From Verrucomicrobiota bacterium (GTDB taxonomy: Bacteria; Verrucomicrobiota; Verrucomicrobiia; Verrucomicrobiales; DEV007), in contig JAHDCN010000004.1 of assembly GCA_020629815.1 (NCBI GenBank), positions 1-29,147 on the forward strand: a stretch of 29,147 nucleotides of DNA, read 5' to 3'. Shown here one piece after another: positions 16,893 through 25,200 of the stretch; position 1 is the first letter of the stretch, and each line of letters starts with the position of its first letter. The position numbers were made by a program, and so were the translations under genes. Below the pieces are notes generated by a model that ran no database searches, was not told where the DNA came from, and saw only the letters and a list, made by a program, of their open reading frames with translations.

Positions 16893-18239
16893 ATGCAAAA
16901 AGCGAATATTTTTCATGGCCTCAGTGGTCTAAGTATCGCCCTGATCGGTAGTTTGGCGCTTCCGATCTCTGGAACTGCCAATGCACAGGAGGAAGAGCAG
17001 GCCGCAGCCCCTGTTTCGTCTAGAGATGTAATTGATATCCGGCCCAACAACGCCAAGCCTAGCATTGTAGCGATGGCTCCGGTCAATGAATCTAATGTGA
17101 TATTTTTGAACCCGGAGGGACAGGTTGGCGTGGCTAAGTTTTCCCCCGGTTTAAGCCTGATTGGCTGGGATTATTATTCGAAAATTCGCTCTGATGCTCA
17201 TCCTTCTCTGGTAGTCGGGAAGAACTACTCCGTCTACACCTGCAGTGCTTCGGAAATAACTCAGGCATTTAGCACATCGGGTGGAAAACTCGATTTCTTT
17301 CAGGCATTGATTCAGGACTGGCCCGGTAAAAAGGAAGGTGTGATCGTAACCGCTGGACCCGTTGCCGATGGTAATGGGCGTCTCCTGTTCGCGCTTTCGC
17401 CGATGAAGGAATCGGAGGACTCCCCTGCCAAGGCCTCGGTTGTCGCTTGGCATCCGTCGGGTGGAAAACTTCAGACCGTGGCAACGAGTATTTTGCCGGT
17501 CCGGGCTTTGGCAATCAGCAACGACGGAGTTCTTGCGAGTCGCCTGTACAAGCCCGACTATCAACACGGATACTATATTTCACTGAACCAACTCCCAGCT
17601 TTCGATCCAACTTCAGAGGGAGAAACATCCGGTGCAATTCCCGCGACTCTTCCCTCGATTCTGATTCCTGCGGAACTCACCAACGGTGGAGAGCCCGAGC
17701 AGCTTTGCTTTTTTAAAGAAGAAGGTATCAATAAATTACTGGTTACTTGTCCGAAGTCGAATCGCTTGATTGAAATTACTCCTCAGCGGGAAGGTTCGCT
17801 TTGGCAGGGGGCTGTGCTGGTCCGGCAGAAATTTGAATCCCCCGTCAGTGCTGTCATTGATCTGGGTAAAGGGCGCTTGCTGGGAGGTGGGCGCGATGGA
17901 TTTAGGCCAATAGAAAAGTCGGGAGAAATTTTCCGGATCAACAGCGTAAGCTTGGCGAACGACGGTATTGAGGTGGAGTTCACCCAACCCATTGAGCGAT
18001 TCTCTGCGATTCGGCCAGATGTTTATGCAGTTAAGACAATTCGTCTTCAGGATGGCACAGAGCAACCGATCACCATTCCTGAGCCATTGGTTGAATCGAA
18101 TGGAAAGGCTGTGATTCTTCGAACTGGAAAGATTCAGCCTGGCTCAATCTTGCGTCTGAAATGTGTCGGCATCACCGCCGAAGACAGCGGAGCGTCGCTT
18201 CAGAATCCGACTGCCTTTTTTACGGTCCACCAACGATAA
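16893..18239 (+). CDS. Secreted beta-propeller-like PVC protein
   Basis: The 448-residue protein has a clear signal peptide (likely cleavage after GTANA) and a Glu/Ala-rich linker. Residues of about 55-345 are a repeating beta-strand pattern like the propellers of PVC secreted proteins (for example GPVADGNGRLLFALS, ALAISNDGVLASRLY, AVIDLGKGRLLGGGRDGF). A C-terminal Ig-like part has VSLANDGIEVEFTQPIERFS and LRLKCVGI, closely resembling the last domain of membrane-bound dehydrogenase or cytochrome proteins in Planctomycetes. No haem motif or catalytic residue stands out. It follows its partner gene by 18 bases with AGGA in front of the ATG, and ends at a shared terminator. Role unknown, possibly binding of an extracellular ligand. 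Confidence 0.7.
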   Translation: MQKANIFHGLSGLSIALIGSLALPISGTANAQEEEQAAAPVSSRDVIDIRPNNAKPSIVAMAPVNESNVIFLNPEGQVGVAKFSPGLSLIGWDYYSKIRSDAHPSLVVGKNYSVYTCSASEITQAFSTSGGKLDFFQALIQDWPGKKEGVIVTAGPVADGNGRLLFALSPMKESEDSPAKASVVAWHPSGGKLQTVATSILPVRALAISNDGVLASRLYKPDYQHGYYISLNQLPAFDPTSEGETSGAIPATLPSILIPAELTNGGEPEQLCFFKEEGINKLLVTCPKSNRLIEITPQREGSLWQGAVLVRQKFESPVSAVIDLGKGRLLGGGRDGFRPIEKSGEIFRINSVSLANDGIEVEFTQPIERFSAIRPDVYAVKTIRLQDGTEQPITIPEPLVESNGKAVILRTGKIQPGSILRLKCVGITAEDSGASLQNPTAFFTVHQR

Positions 18240-18272
18240 AAAAAGCGCCCCCTGTGAAGGGAACGCTTTTTT
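18239..18272. terminator. Bidirectional intrinsic terminator
   Basis: AAAAAAGCG (18239-18247) pairs with CGCTTTTTT (18264-18272), with CCC/GGG extending the stem inward. A-tracts and T-tracts on either side make it functional in both directions. It lies between the end of the propeller-like gene (+) and the end of the DUF3597 gene (-). Confidence 0.85.
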
Positions 18273-18303
18273 AGTTTTTTGTTTTTTGCAAAAAGTTCGC
18301 AAA

Positions 18304-18735
18304 TTAGTCGAGCAGATCAGCCGGAACGTTTCCACCATTATCAGCGAAGCGGCGCATCACTTCTTTGTGAAGCCACATATTCATTTCAGCGGAACCCTTG
18401 CTGTCGATATCTGCCTGAGAATAACCAAGCTCGAGAGCAAGTTCCTTACGATTGCTGTAGCTGCTATCCATGCCAACCAGCTTCATTAGGTCAACAATGG
18501 AGCGGCGCCAGTCCAAATCTTCTGGATGAGCAGCTTCCATGTCGGTAAGAATCTTTTCCACATCAACTGTGGAAAGGGCAGTTGGAGCCTCCCCATCCGG
18601 GCAGTCTTCACCGCCAGCATCAGGAGAAGGAGTTGGAGCAGAAGCGTCAGCAGGTGCGGAACCGGCATCAACTACGGTTTCGTCTTCGTCTTTTTTTCCG
18701 AAGACCTTTGCCATTAAATCAGAGAACAATCCCAT
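18304..18735 (-). CDS. DUF3597 family protein
   Basis: The 143-residue protein begins MGLFSDLMAKVFGKK, has an Ala/Pro/Asp-rich flexible linker (about residues 20-50), and ends with the DUF3597 helical domain: VDVEKILTDMEAAHPEDLDW, RRSIVDLMKLVGMDSS, RKELALELGY and the nearly invariant MNMWLHKEVMRRFADNGGNV followed by PADLLD. The order of short amphipathic N-terminus, linker and globular domain is typical of the family. Its function is unknown. Presumably it is cytoplasmic, since no signal peptide is visible. It has its own promoter region in the 118 bases before the divergent dipeptidase gene, and shares its terminator with the gene on the opposite strand. Confidence 0.92.
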   Translation of the reverse strand: MGLFSDLMAKVFGKKDEDETVVDAGSAPADASAPTPSPDAGGEDCPDGEAPTALSTVDVEKILTDMEAAHPEDLDWRRSIVDLMKLVGMDSSYSNRKELALELGYSQADIDSKGSAEMNMWLHKEVMRRFADNGGNVPADLLD

Positions 18736-18853
18736 AGTGTTTCGATGCTACTCTCCACGCGCCGGGAAGCAAGTTTCAAAATCGATTCAGGAGAACTTTC
18801 TATTTACGCCTTAGTTTGCCTGAACAGCGAATTCCGCTACATTCCAGCGTTCC

Positions 18854-19537
18854 ATGAAAACATTTCCCGCAATCCTTCTTCTTCTGGCAGCCTTGTTTTT
18901 GCTTCCATCTTCTTTGGACGCTCAAGGCCTGTTTGGTAAAAAGGATCCCCACTCGGAGATTCTGCGAAAAGCCAAGCGGTATAATCTGGTGTCGGTCCGG
19001 CAGGCAGTGCCCGGCGCTTACATCGATATGCGCTACAAATACACCTCCGCCGCGAACAAGCCTTTGTATCTGCCTGATATGCCTTGTCTGGTGCACAAAG
19101 CCACTGGTGAGAAACTGAAGAAAGTGCAGAAGATTCTGGAGAAGCAAGGCTATGCACTGAAGATCTGGGATGCCTGGCGCCCCCCTGAAGCTCATATCGC
19201 CCTGTGGAACGCGGTGAAAGATCCAAACTACGTCGTGCCGCCGTCAAAAGGGCTTTCGTGGCACTGCTATGGAATCTCGATTGATCTTACCGTCGTGAAA
19301 AAGGATGGAACCCCTGTGCCTATGCCTTCCAAATTTGACGAATTTTCCGCAAAGGCAGCGTCTCAATATGTCGGTGGCGATCCTGAAATCGCCAAACGAG
19401 TGATCATGATCCAGGATGCGATGCGATCCGTCGGTTTCCGGACAATTCGTTCTGAGTGGTGGCACTTTGACGATATGCAGGCCGTCAATTCACGAAGACA
19501 TGTCACAGCAAAAGATCTCGGCATAAGAATGCCTTGA
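18854..19537 (+). CDS. ddpX: D-alanyl-D-alanine dipeptidase, VanX/DdpX family (M15D)
   Basis: The 227-residue zinc peptidase has an N-terminal signal peptide (core PAILLLLAALFLLPSS, cleavage near LDAQ). The M15D motifs are intact: IWDAWRP with the transition-state arginine R109, SWHCYGISIDL with zinc ligands H137 and D144, and EWWHF with catalytic E201 and ligand H204. VanX removes D-Ala-D-Ala in glycopeptide resistance. In Gram-negative bacteria DdpX instead recycles D-Ala-D-Ala as a nutrient or during stationary phase. No vanH, vanA or dipeptide transporter lies nearby, so cell-wall turnover in the periplasm is the more likely role. The next gene starts right after its stop. Confidence 0.92.
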   Translation: MKTFPAILLLLAALFLLPSSLDAQGLFGKKDPHSEILRKAKRYNLVSVRQAVPGAYIDMRYKYTSAANKPLYLPDMPCLVHKATGEKLKKVQKILEKQGYALKIWDAWRPPEAHIALWNAVKDPNYVVPPSKGLSWHCYGISIDLTVVKKDGTPVPMPSKFDEFSAKAASQYVGGDPEIAKRVIMIQDAMRSVGFRTIRSEWWHFDDMQAVNSRRHVTAKDLGIRMP

Positions 19538-19539
19538 GT

Positions 19540-20853
19540 ATGTTGATGAGAGACACGGCAATTCAGATTGTCGCACAGTTGCAGGAAGCGAGCTTTCAGG
19601 CCCTGTTTGCCGGCGGCTGTGTTCGGGATTCATTGTTGGGCAATGAGCCCAAAGACTTCGATATTGCAACCAGCGCAACACCAGAACAGGTGCTGAAGTT
19701 GTTTCCCGACGCAGATACAGTCGGCGCTCATTTTGGAGTTGTTCTGATTCGAAAAAATGGCTTTCACTTCGAAGTGGCGACCTTTCGGGAGGATGGTAAT
19801 TATCTGGATGGCCGGCGCCCGGAAGAAGTGATTTTCAGTTCTGCTGAAGAGGATGCAAAACGAAGAGATTTTACCATAAACGGGATTTTCGAAGATCCAG
19901 TTGAAGGTGAGATATTGGACTTCGTCAACGGAAGGGCTGATTTAGAGAAGCGCACTATTCGGGCGATTGGAGACCCGCGGGAGAGATTTCAAGAAGACTA
20001 TCTTCGAACACTGAGGGCAATTCGCTTCTCCACTCGATTGGGTTTCTCAATCGAGGAAGAAACGTGGGAGGCTATTTGTGCAACAGCCGGGCAAATTCAT
20101 TGCATTAGTCCGGAGAGAATCAGAGATGAACTGGATCGTATTTGGACCGATCCGAATCGGGTGAAGGGATTTGACCTTTTGGTCGAGTCTGGCTTCATGC
20201 TGGAAATCCTTCCCGAGATCATCGAGTTGCAAGGATGCGAACAGCCGCCGCAATGGCATCCGGAAGGAGATGTATTCATTCACACTCGCATCATGCTGGG
20301 GCTTTTAGAAGACGACGCCAGTTTACCTTTGGTGCTTTCCGTTCTTTTTCATGATATCGCAAAGCCTGCGACCTATACCTACGATGAAGAGGAAGATCGC
20401 ATCCGTTTCAACGGGCATGACAGTCTAGGCGCGGAGATGACCGAGACCATTCTGAAGCGATTGCGGTATCCCAATCATGTGATTGAAGCTGCGGTGACAG
20501 GTGTTCGTCATCACATGCAATTTGCCGCGGTCCAGAAAATGAAAGTTTCCAAACTGAAGCGTTTCATGTCGCGTGACACGTTTGAAGATGAAATGGAGCT
20601 TCACCGGGTCGATTGCAGCAGTAGCAATGGCATGCTGGACAACTATCATTTCCTGCAAGAGAAGCAGGAAGAGTTTGCAAATGAACCTTTGATCCCACCT
20701 CCACTCCTGAACGGGCACGATCTGATAGAACATGGCTGGGAGCCCGGCCCGACAATGGGCAAGGTCATCAGGGAAGCTCAGGATTTGCAGCTCGAGAAGA
20801 AACTGCAAAGCCGTGAAGAAGCCTTGGCTTGGCTACGTGCCAGGGCAAAGTGA
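19540..20853 (+). CDS. CCA tRNA nucleotidyltransferase / poly(A) polymerase family, with HD domain
   Basis: The protein of about 437 residues is a class II nucleotidyltransferase. FAGGCVRDSLLGNEPKDFDI carries the GG signature and the catalytic D39 and D41. FEVATFREDGNYLDGRRPEEV, EEDAKRRDFTING and DYLRTLRAIRFSTRLGFSI are the usual later motifs. An HD domain follows with LFHDIAKP near residue 268, typical of bacterial CCA-adding enzymes that also trim tRNA ends. It adds or repairs the 3'-CCA of tRNAs. A pure poly(A) polymerase is less likely with this layout. Since tRNA-Asn here encodes its own CCA, repair may be the main task. The ATG at 19540 (or 19546) is preferred over a TTG at 19534 that overlaps the stop of the preceding gene. 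Confidence 0.92.
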   Translation: MLMRDTAIQIVAQLQEASFQALFAGGCVRDSLLGNEPKDFDIATSATPEQVLKLFPDADTVGAHFGVVLIRKNGFHFEVATFREDGNYLDGRRPEEVIFSSAEEDAKRRDFTINGIFEDPVEGEILDFVNGRADLEKRTIRAIGDPRERFQEDYLRTLRAIRFSTRLGFSIEEETWEAICATAGQIHCISPERIRDELDRIWTDPNRVKGFDLLVESGFMLEILPEIIELQGCEQPPQWHPEGDVFIHTRIMLGLLEDDASLPLVLSVLFHDIAKPATYTYDEEEDRIRFNGHDSLGAEMTETILKRLRYPNHVIEAAVTGVRHHMQFAAVQKMKVSKLKRFMSRDTFEDEMELHRVDCSSSNGMLDNYHFLQEKQEEFANEPLIPPPLLNGHDLIEHGWEPGPTMGKVIREAQDLQLEKKLQSREEALAWLRARAK

Positions 20854-20857
20854 AGTA

Positions 20858-21391
20858 TTACTCCTCCTCGAGCAAAGCTTGCAGTTCATCCCAGTAATCT
20901 TCGCCCGCAATGTAGCCAACACAGCTTTCGGTGCCGCATCGACACGGGTGGTCTTTGTAATTTTCCAAGTCGAAGCCGTAATTAAAATACAGTTCTTCCC
21001 CTGACTTTATTTCGCGGATCGCTGCAATCCAGATACTGTGCCCATCGATATAGGCCTCACAGTTTGGCTCGCAGCTATGGTTGATCAATCGAGCGGCGTT
21101 TTCGGGAACGTCACCATCCAAATCCCAATCATCATCCAAAGTAAAAATATAAACGGCAGCTCCTCCCGTTTCCTGTGCCTTATCAAAAAGCGCCCAGCCT
21201 CGCTTGTCTGACTCCTCTTTGGTGATCTTCTCGCCAACGTATTCAATAATGTATTTCTCGTTGGGAATATCTTTGGTCGCGAAGACTCCCCTGCCGTGGA
21301 TTCCTGACTGACGTACTTCACACCAATCTGAACGGCACTCCTCATCCGGTAGCAGGGCCGATTTGCTCTTCGGTTTCTTCTTCTTTGCCAT
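20858..21391 (-). CDS. SET-domain lysine methyltransferase-like protein
   Basis: The 177-residue protein is almost only a SET domain plus post-SET tail. GIHGRGVFATKDIPNEKYII opens the domain, RLINHSCEPNCEAYIDG (N104, H105) is the S-adenosylmethionine-binding pseudoknot, and GEELYFNYG holds the catalytic tyrosine (Y138). CRCGTESCVGYI follows, whose three cysteines (150, 152, 157) with C107 could bind one zinc, as in eukaryotic histone methyltransferases. The protein starts with a Lys-rich segment. SET proteins occur in Chlamydiae and other PVC bacteria, where a few modify histone-like proteins. The target here is unknown. The ATG at 21391 follows GGGAG and overlaps the preceding stop by one base (TGATG). 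Confidence 0.93.
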   Translation of the reverse strand: MAKKKKPKSKSALLPDEECRSDWCEVRQSGIHGRGVFATKDIPNEKYIIEYVGEKITKEESDKRGWALFDKAQETGGAAVYIFTLDDDWDLDGDVPENAARLINHSCEPNCEAYIDGHSIWIAAIREIKSGEELYFNYGFDLENYKDHPCRCGTESCVGYIAGEDYWDELQALLEEE

Positions 21392-22236
21392 CACTTCTCC
21401 CACGGCACCTCTACTTCGATCCAGTTACTTTTCTCTGGCCCCCAGCCATTCGGATGATAGAGAACTCCGGCAAGGGCTTTCGGGCTTTCCGGACCAAAGT
21501 CTGTTCGCGCGAGTCCGATGTGAATCGTTCTTCCCTCGTTGGAAACGCGAAGCGTCTGAGGCTCGTCAGAATGCACCTGGTTGTCGTAGCAGAAAAAATA
21601 CAACTTTTCTGCTTCCGCTATTTCCCTATCCGCATAAAGCACGAGCTCCAGTCGATCCGGAGAAAGCCGATTGGCGCTCCAGTCCCAACTTTGAGGGCAG
21701 TCAGAAGGAAAGAGCTTCCGACTCTTATTGAAAACCTCGGCCCATTGTTTATCAACTTTCGGGGTTTCAGCTGAGACGGGAAGCGTGATAGAAAGCTCAC
21801 CAAATCCCGGATGACAGGTGCGGGCGCAAGCCATCCAGGTGGCCTTTCCCTCAATGGTTACAGTCTCGCTATTCAGGTCTTTGGGAACCTTGATTTCAGT
21901 CAGGAGGCAAACATCCTGCTCATAGCCGTAGGCAGTGAGCTTTGCCATTTTTGTTCTCTCTGGCCCTGGCCATTGAAGCGGACCGGCGGAGAAGCCCTTG
22001 GGAAGTTTCCAGGTAATCCCGGTAGGAACGCCAACTACGCCCGGCCCTTTCCAATAAGTGTGAAAGTCTTCGTCGTGACGAATAAACAGTCCAACGGTGA
22101 TTGTGCCACCGGGCTGAATTGTTTCCACCTCGGTAACCAGACGAATTTCCGGTATTCCGGGTTTTACCAATGCATCCCCTTCTCCTGAAAACACAAGAAT
22201 GGGTAGCAATATGAGTAATGCAGCAAAAAACCTCAC
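21391..22236 (-). CDS. Stand-alone DsbD N-terminal-domain-like protein (PF11412-type)
   Basis: The 281-residue exported protein resembles the periplasmic N-terminal domain of DsbD and ScsB: HDEDFHTYWKGPGVVGVPTG, ITWKLPKGFSAGPLQWPGPE, TAYGYEQDVCLLTEIKVP and WMACARTCHPG with C137 and C141 as a redox-active-looking pair. It has neither the eight membrane segments nor the thioredoxin domain of full DsbD, so the electron source is elsewhere. The most likely start is the GTG at 22236, which yields a good signal peptide (VRFFAALLILLPILVFSGEG). An ATG at 22383 would reach back into smc. It follows smc after 40 bases and couples to the SET gene. Confidence 0.8.
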   Translation of the reverse strand: MRFFAALLILLPILVFSGEGDALVKPGIPEIRLVTEVETIQPGGTITVGLFIRHDEDFHTYWKGPGVVGVPTGITWKLPKGFSAGPLQWPGPERTKMAKLTAYGYEQDVCLLTEIKVPKDLNSETVTIEGKATWMACARTCHPGFGELSITLPVSAETPKVDKQWAEVFNKSRKLFPSDCPQSWDWSANRLSPDRLELVLYADREIAEAEKLYFFCYDNQVHSDEPQTLRVSNEGRTIHIGLARTDFGPESPKALAGVLYHPNGWGPEKSNWIEVEVPWEK

Positions 22237-22276
22237 GCTACACAATCCAATACTCAATCGGGACAACAAGTGGTTT

Positions 22277-25200
22277 TTATCCTCCAATACCGGCGACTTT
22301 TGAGTCCGCAGTTTGCTCCTCGGCGTTGGAAAACTTAACGCCAACAGTCTTGGAAACACCAAACTCCTGCATGGAGACACCATACATCACGTCGGCTCGG
22401 GACATGGTCCGCTTACTGTGAGTCACGATAACGAACTGACTGTCGCCAATGAAGCGATCGAGCACTCGGATGAATCTCGTAATATTCGATTCATCAAGTG
22501 GAGCATCCAATTCATCCAGCACGCAGAATGGAGATGGCTTAACCATGTAAATCGCGAACAGCAGAGCCACCGCAGTCATCGATCTTTCACCACCTGAGAG
22601 CAAGCTGATCGACTGCAGCTTTTTGCCTGGAGGTTTAGCGATAATATCAATTCCACACTCCAGCGGATCTTCATCATCCATCAACACAAGATCAGCCTTT
22701 GCCTTGTCACCGAACAACTCTTTGAACATATCGCGGAAATTCTTCCGAATTTTCTCAAAGGTATCAGCAAACATCTTTCTGGTTTCGCGATTGATTTTCG
22801 CGATCATCCGCAACAGCTCTTCTTTGGAATTCTCCAGGTCTTCCAGCTGACGCAGATTAAATTGAAAGTGCTCCTCCAGTTCATCGAACTCAGAAATTGC
22901 ATCGAGATTGACCGGCCCCATTGAATCCAATCTGGTGCGAAGGAAAGCCACAGTCTCTACAACAAAGTCCCAATCCGGTTCAGCGGGATCGATATCGATT
23001 TCTTCGAATTCCTCCTCATTGGCTTCACTCGACTCCGCGGGAATAAAAGAAACGAGATTCTCGTCGGCGGCGTCGCTACCATTCTCAGCAGCTTCTGGAT
23101 TCTCAGCAGAGCCTTGCTCAAGTTTTTCCTCCCGCCATTCCCGCGGTTTCGGTGCCTTACTATTCTTGCGCCGGGCATTGTCCTTTTGAGTCTCGATCAC
23201 AGCCAGCAAAGTATGACTGTCCGGCTCAAACATTTCCAACTCGGTGCGATACCTCTCCCGACAGGACTTTTCCAAATTCTCGATATTGATGTCGAATTGG
23301 GCAACCTTCACTTCCTCCTTGCCCCGGCGGTCAGCAACATTCTGCACCTCTTTCCGCATCTTCGTTAGCTCGGATTCCCCTGCCTCAATCTTCTCGTTAT
23401 AGGTCGACCGCTCCGCGAGAATGGTTTCGTTCTCGGTTTGGCGTTCCGTGATCTCCACCTCCCATTGCGAAATCTTTTCCTGGAGTTCAGCCGTCTCTGC
23501 CTGGCCGCGAGCAATGCGTTGCTCGAAATCGGCAATCTCCAGCTCGCGCTTTTCAATCGTTTCCTTACTTTCCTGCAAACGCTGAACCATTGGAGCCATC
23601 TGCTCTTCAATATTGCGCTGAGTGCCCTTTTCGACAGCAAGCGAGGTCCTTGCTTCGGTAACTCGATCAGTGAGCCCTTCCTCGCTGGCACGGGCAGCAG
23701 CCAATTGCACCGAAATGCCATCCATCTGCTCATCAACCGTCTCGATCTGGCGAAGAGAAAGATCACGCTCCTGACGGTTTTTGGTGAGTTGTGCGTCGAT
23801 GCGGGTTTCCCGTTCCAGCAACTCGCTCTTTTCCCATTGCAAATTCTCGAGCTTACTATCCAACTGATTCAGGTCCCGTTCCAAAACCCCGTATTTGCCA
23901 TCGAGGGAAGATGAGGAAAGGCGTTTCTGTTGCAATCGCTCACGCGCTTCGGCAAGAATCCCTTCAAATTGGTCAACCCGGTCCATCAACTCATCGCGAC
24001 GCAGTTGACGGGAATCCACTTCACTGTGTAGCGTCGAAGCCAACTCTTCGAGTTCCTGAATCTCCGACTGCTTCTTCAGCAGCGATGAGCCTTCGCCGCT
24101 ACTTTTTCCCCCTTCGATAATGCCTTCGCGGGAAACGTACTCTCCACTTTGGGTAACAATATCAAACTCAGACGATTTCTTTCGCAAGCGCAGCGCTGTG
24201 TGCAAATCGGGAGCGATTAGAATCAACCCAAGAAGTTGGCCAATCAACGGGCGAAGTGATTCATCCTGACATTCTACATAGTCAGAAGCCCAACCAATAG
24301 CACCAAGAGGCGGGCGTCCTCTTTTATCTAATAGATCGGAATTCTGAAGCGCATCTGCAGCAATCAAAGAGGCCTTGCCCAGATTGTCCGAATTCAATGC
24401 GCTGATCACCTCTTCCGCGGTATTCAGGTCTTTTACCAACACAGCTTGGAGCCTCCGCCCAAGCGCTGCTTCGATCGCTTCCGCATTCTCCCCTTTAACC
24501 TGAATTGATTCATTCAGCGGGCCTTTAATTCCTTCCCGAAAATCGTCAGATTCCCCGAGATCCTGCAATACGGCCCGTGTTCCTTTCTCCAAACCTTCGC
24601 CACTCTCGACAAACTGCCTGAGCGTATCCAACCTGGCTCGTTTTTCTGAATGCAGTTGAAACAGAGAGCTCAGTGCTTCCTGCATCGCACTCGCTGCATT
24701 CTTTGCCTGATAGTATTTCTTTTCCGAAACTGCGAGGTTCTCTTCAAATCGGGAGATCGCATCCAGATGGGCATCAATCTTACTTTTCAGCTCCGCTGCG
24801 TCTTTGGTCCGCTCCTCCTTTTCAGCACTGATCCTGGTAATCTCTTCTTCTACCCGGGTCAGCCTCTGCTGAGAGGAAGAGAATTCCTCTTCGCTCGTTT
24901 CAATCGTTGCCTCTAAGGCCGCTGATCGGGATTTCAACTGGCTGCGCTCTTCTTCCAGCTCGCGATGCTGAGCATTGAGCGCTTCCCGGTTGTCCCGTGC
25001 TGCCTGTGTGGCCGCCTCTTCCTCCTCAACCTGACGCTGTTGTTCTTCAATGCGTTGAAGCACCTCTTGCAATTGAACGTCAGCCTGATCGATCTCTGCT
25101 TGCTGTCTGGACTCTTTCTCACGCGTTACAGTAATCTCGTCTTTGTTTTTCCGAATCAGAGTCGTTTGCTCGTGCTCACGCTCGACATTGAACTCAATCC

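Noticed and set aside
18854..19537. Glycopeptide (vancomycin) resistance cluster
   Set aside because: Only the VanX-type dipeptidase is present. No vanH, vanA ligase or two-component system lies nearby, and the protein has a signal peptide, unlike cytoplasmic VanX.
22237..22383. ATG at 22383 as start of the DsbD-N-like gene
   Set aside because: It overlaps the conserved end of smc by over 100 bases. The GTG at 22236 yields a normal signal peptide.
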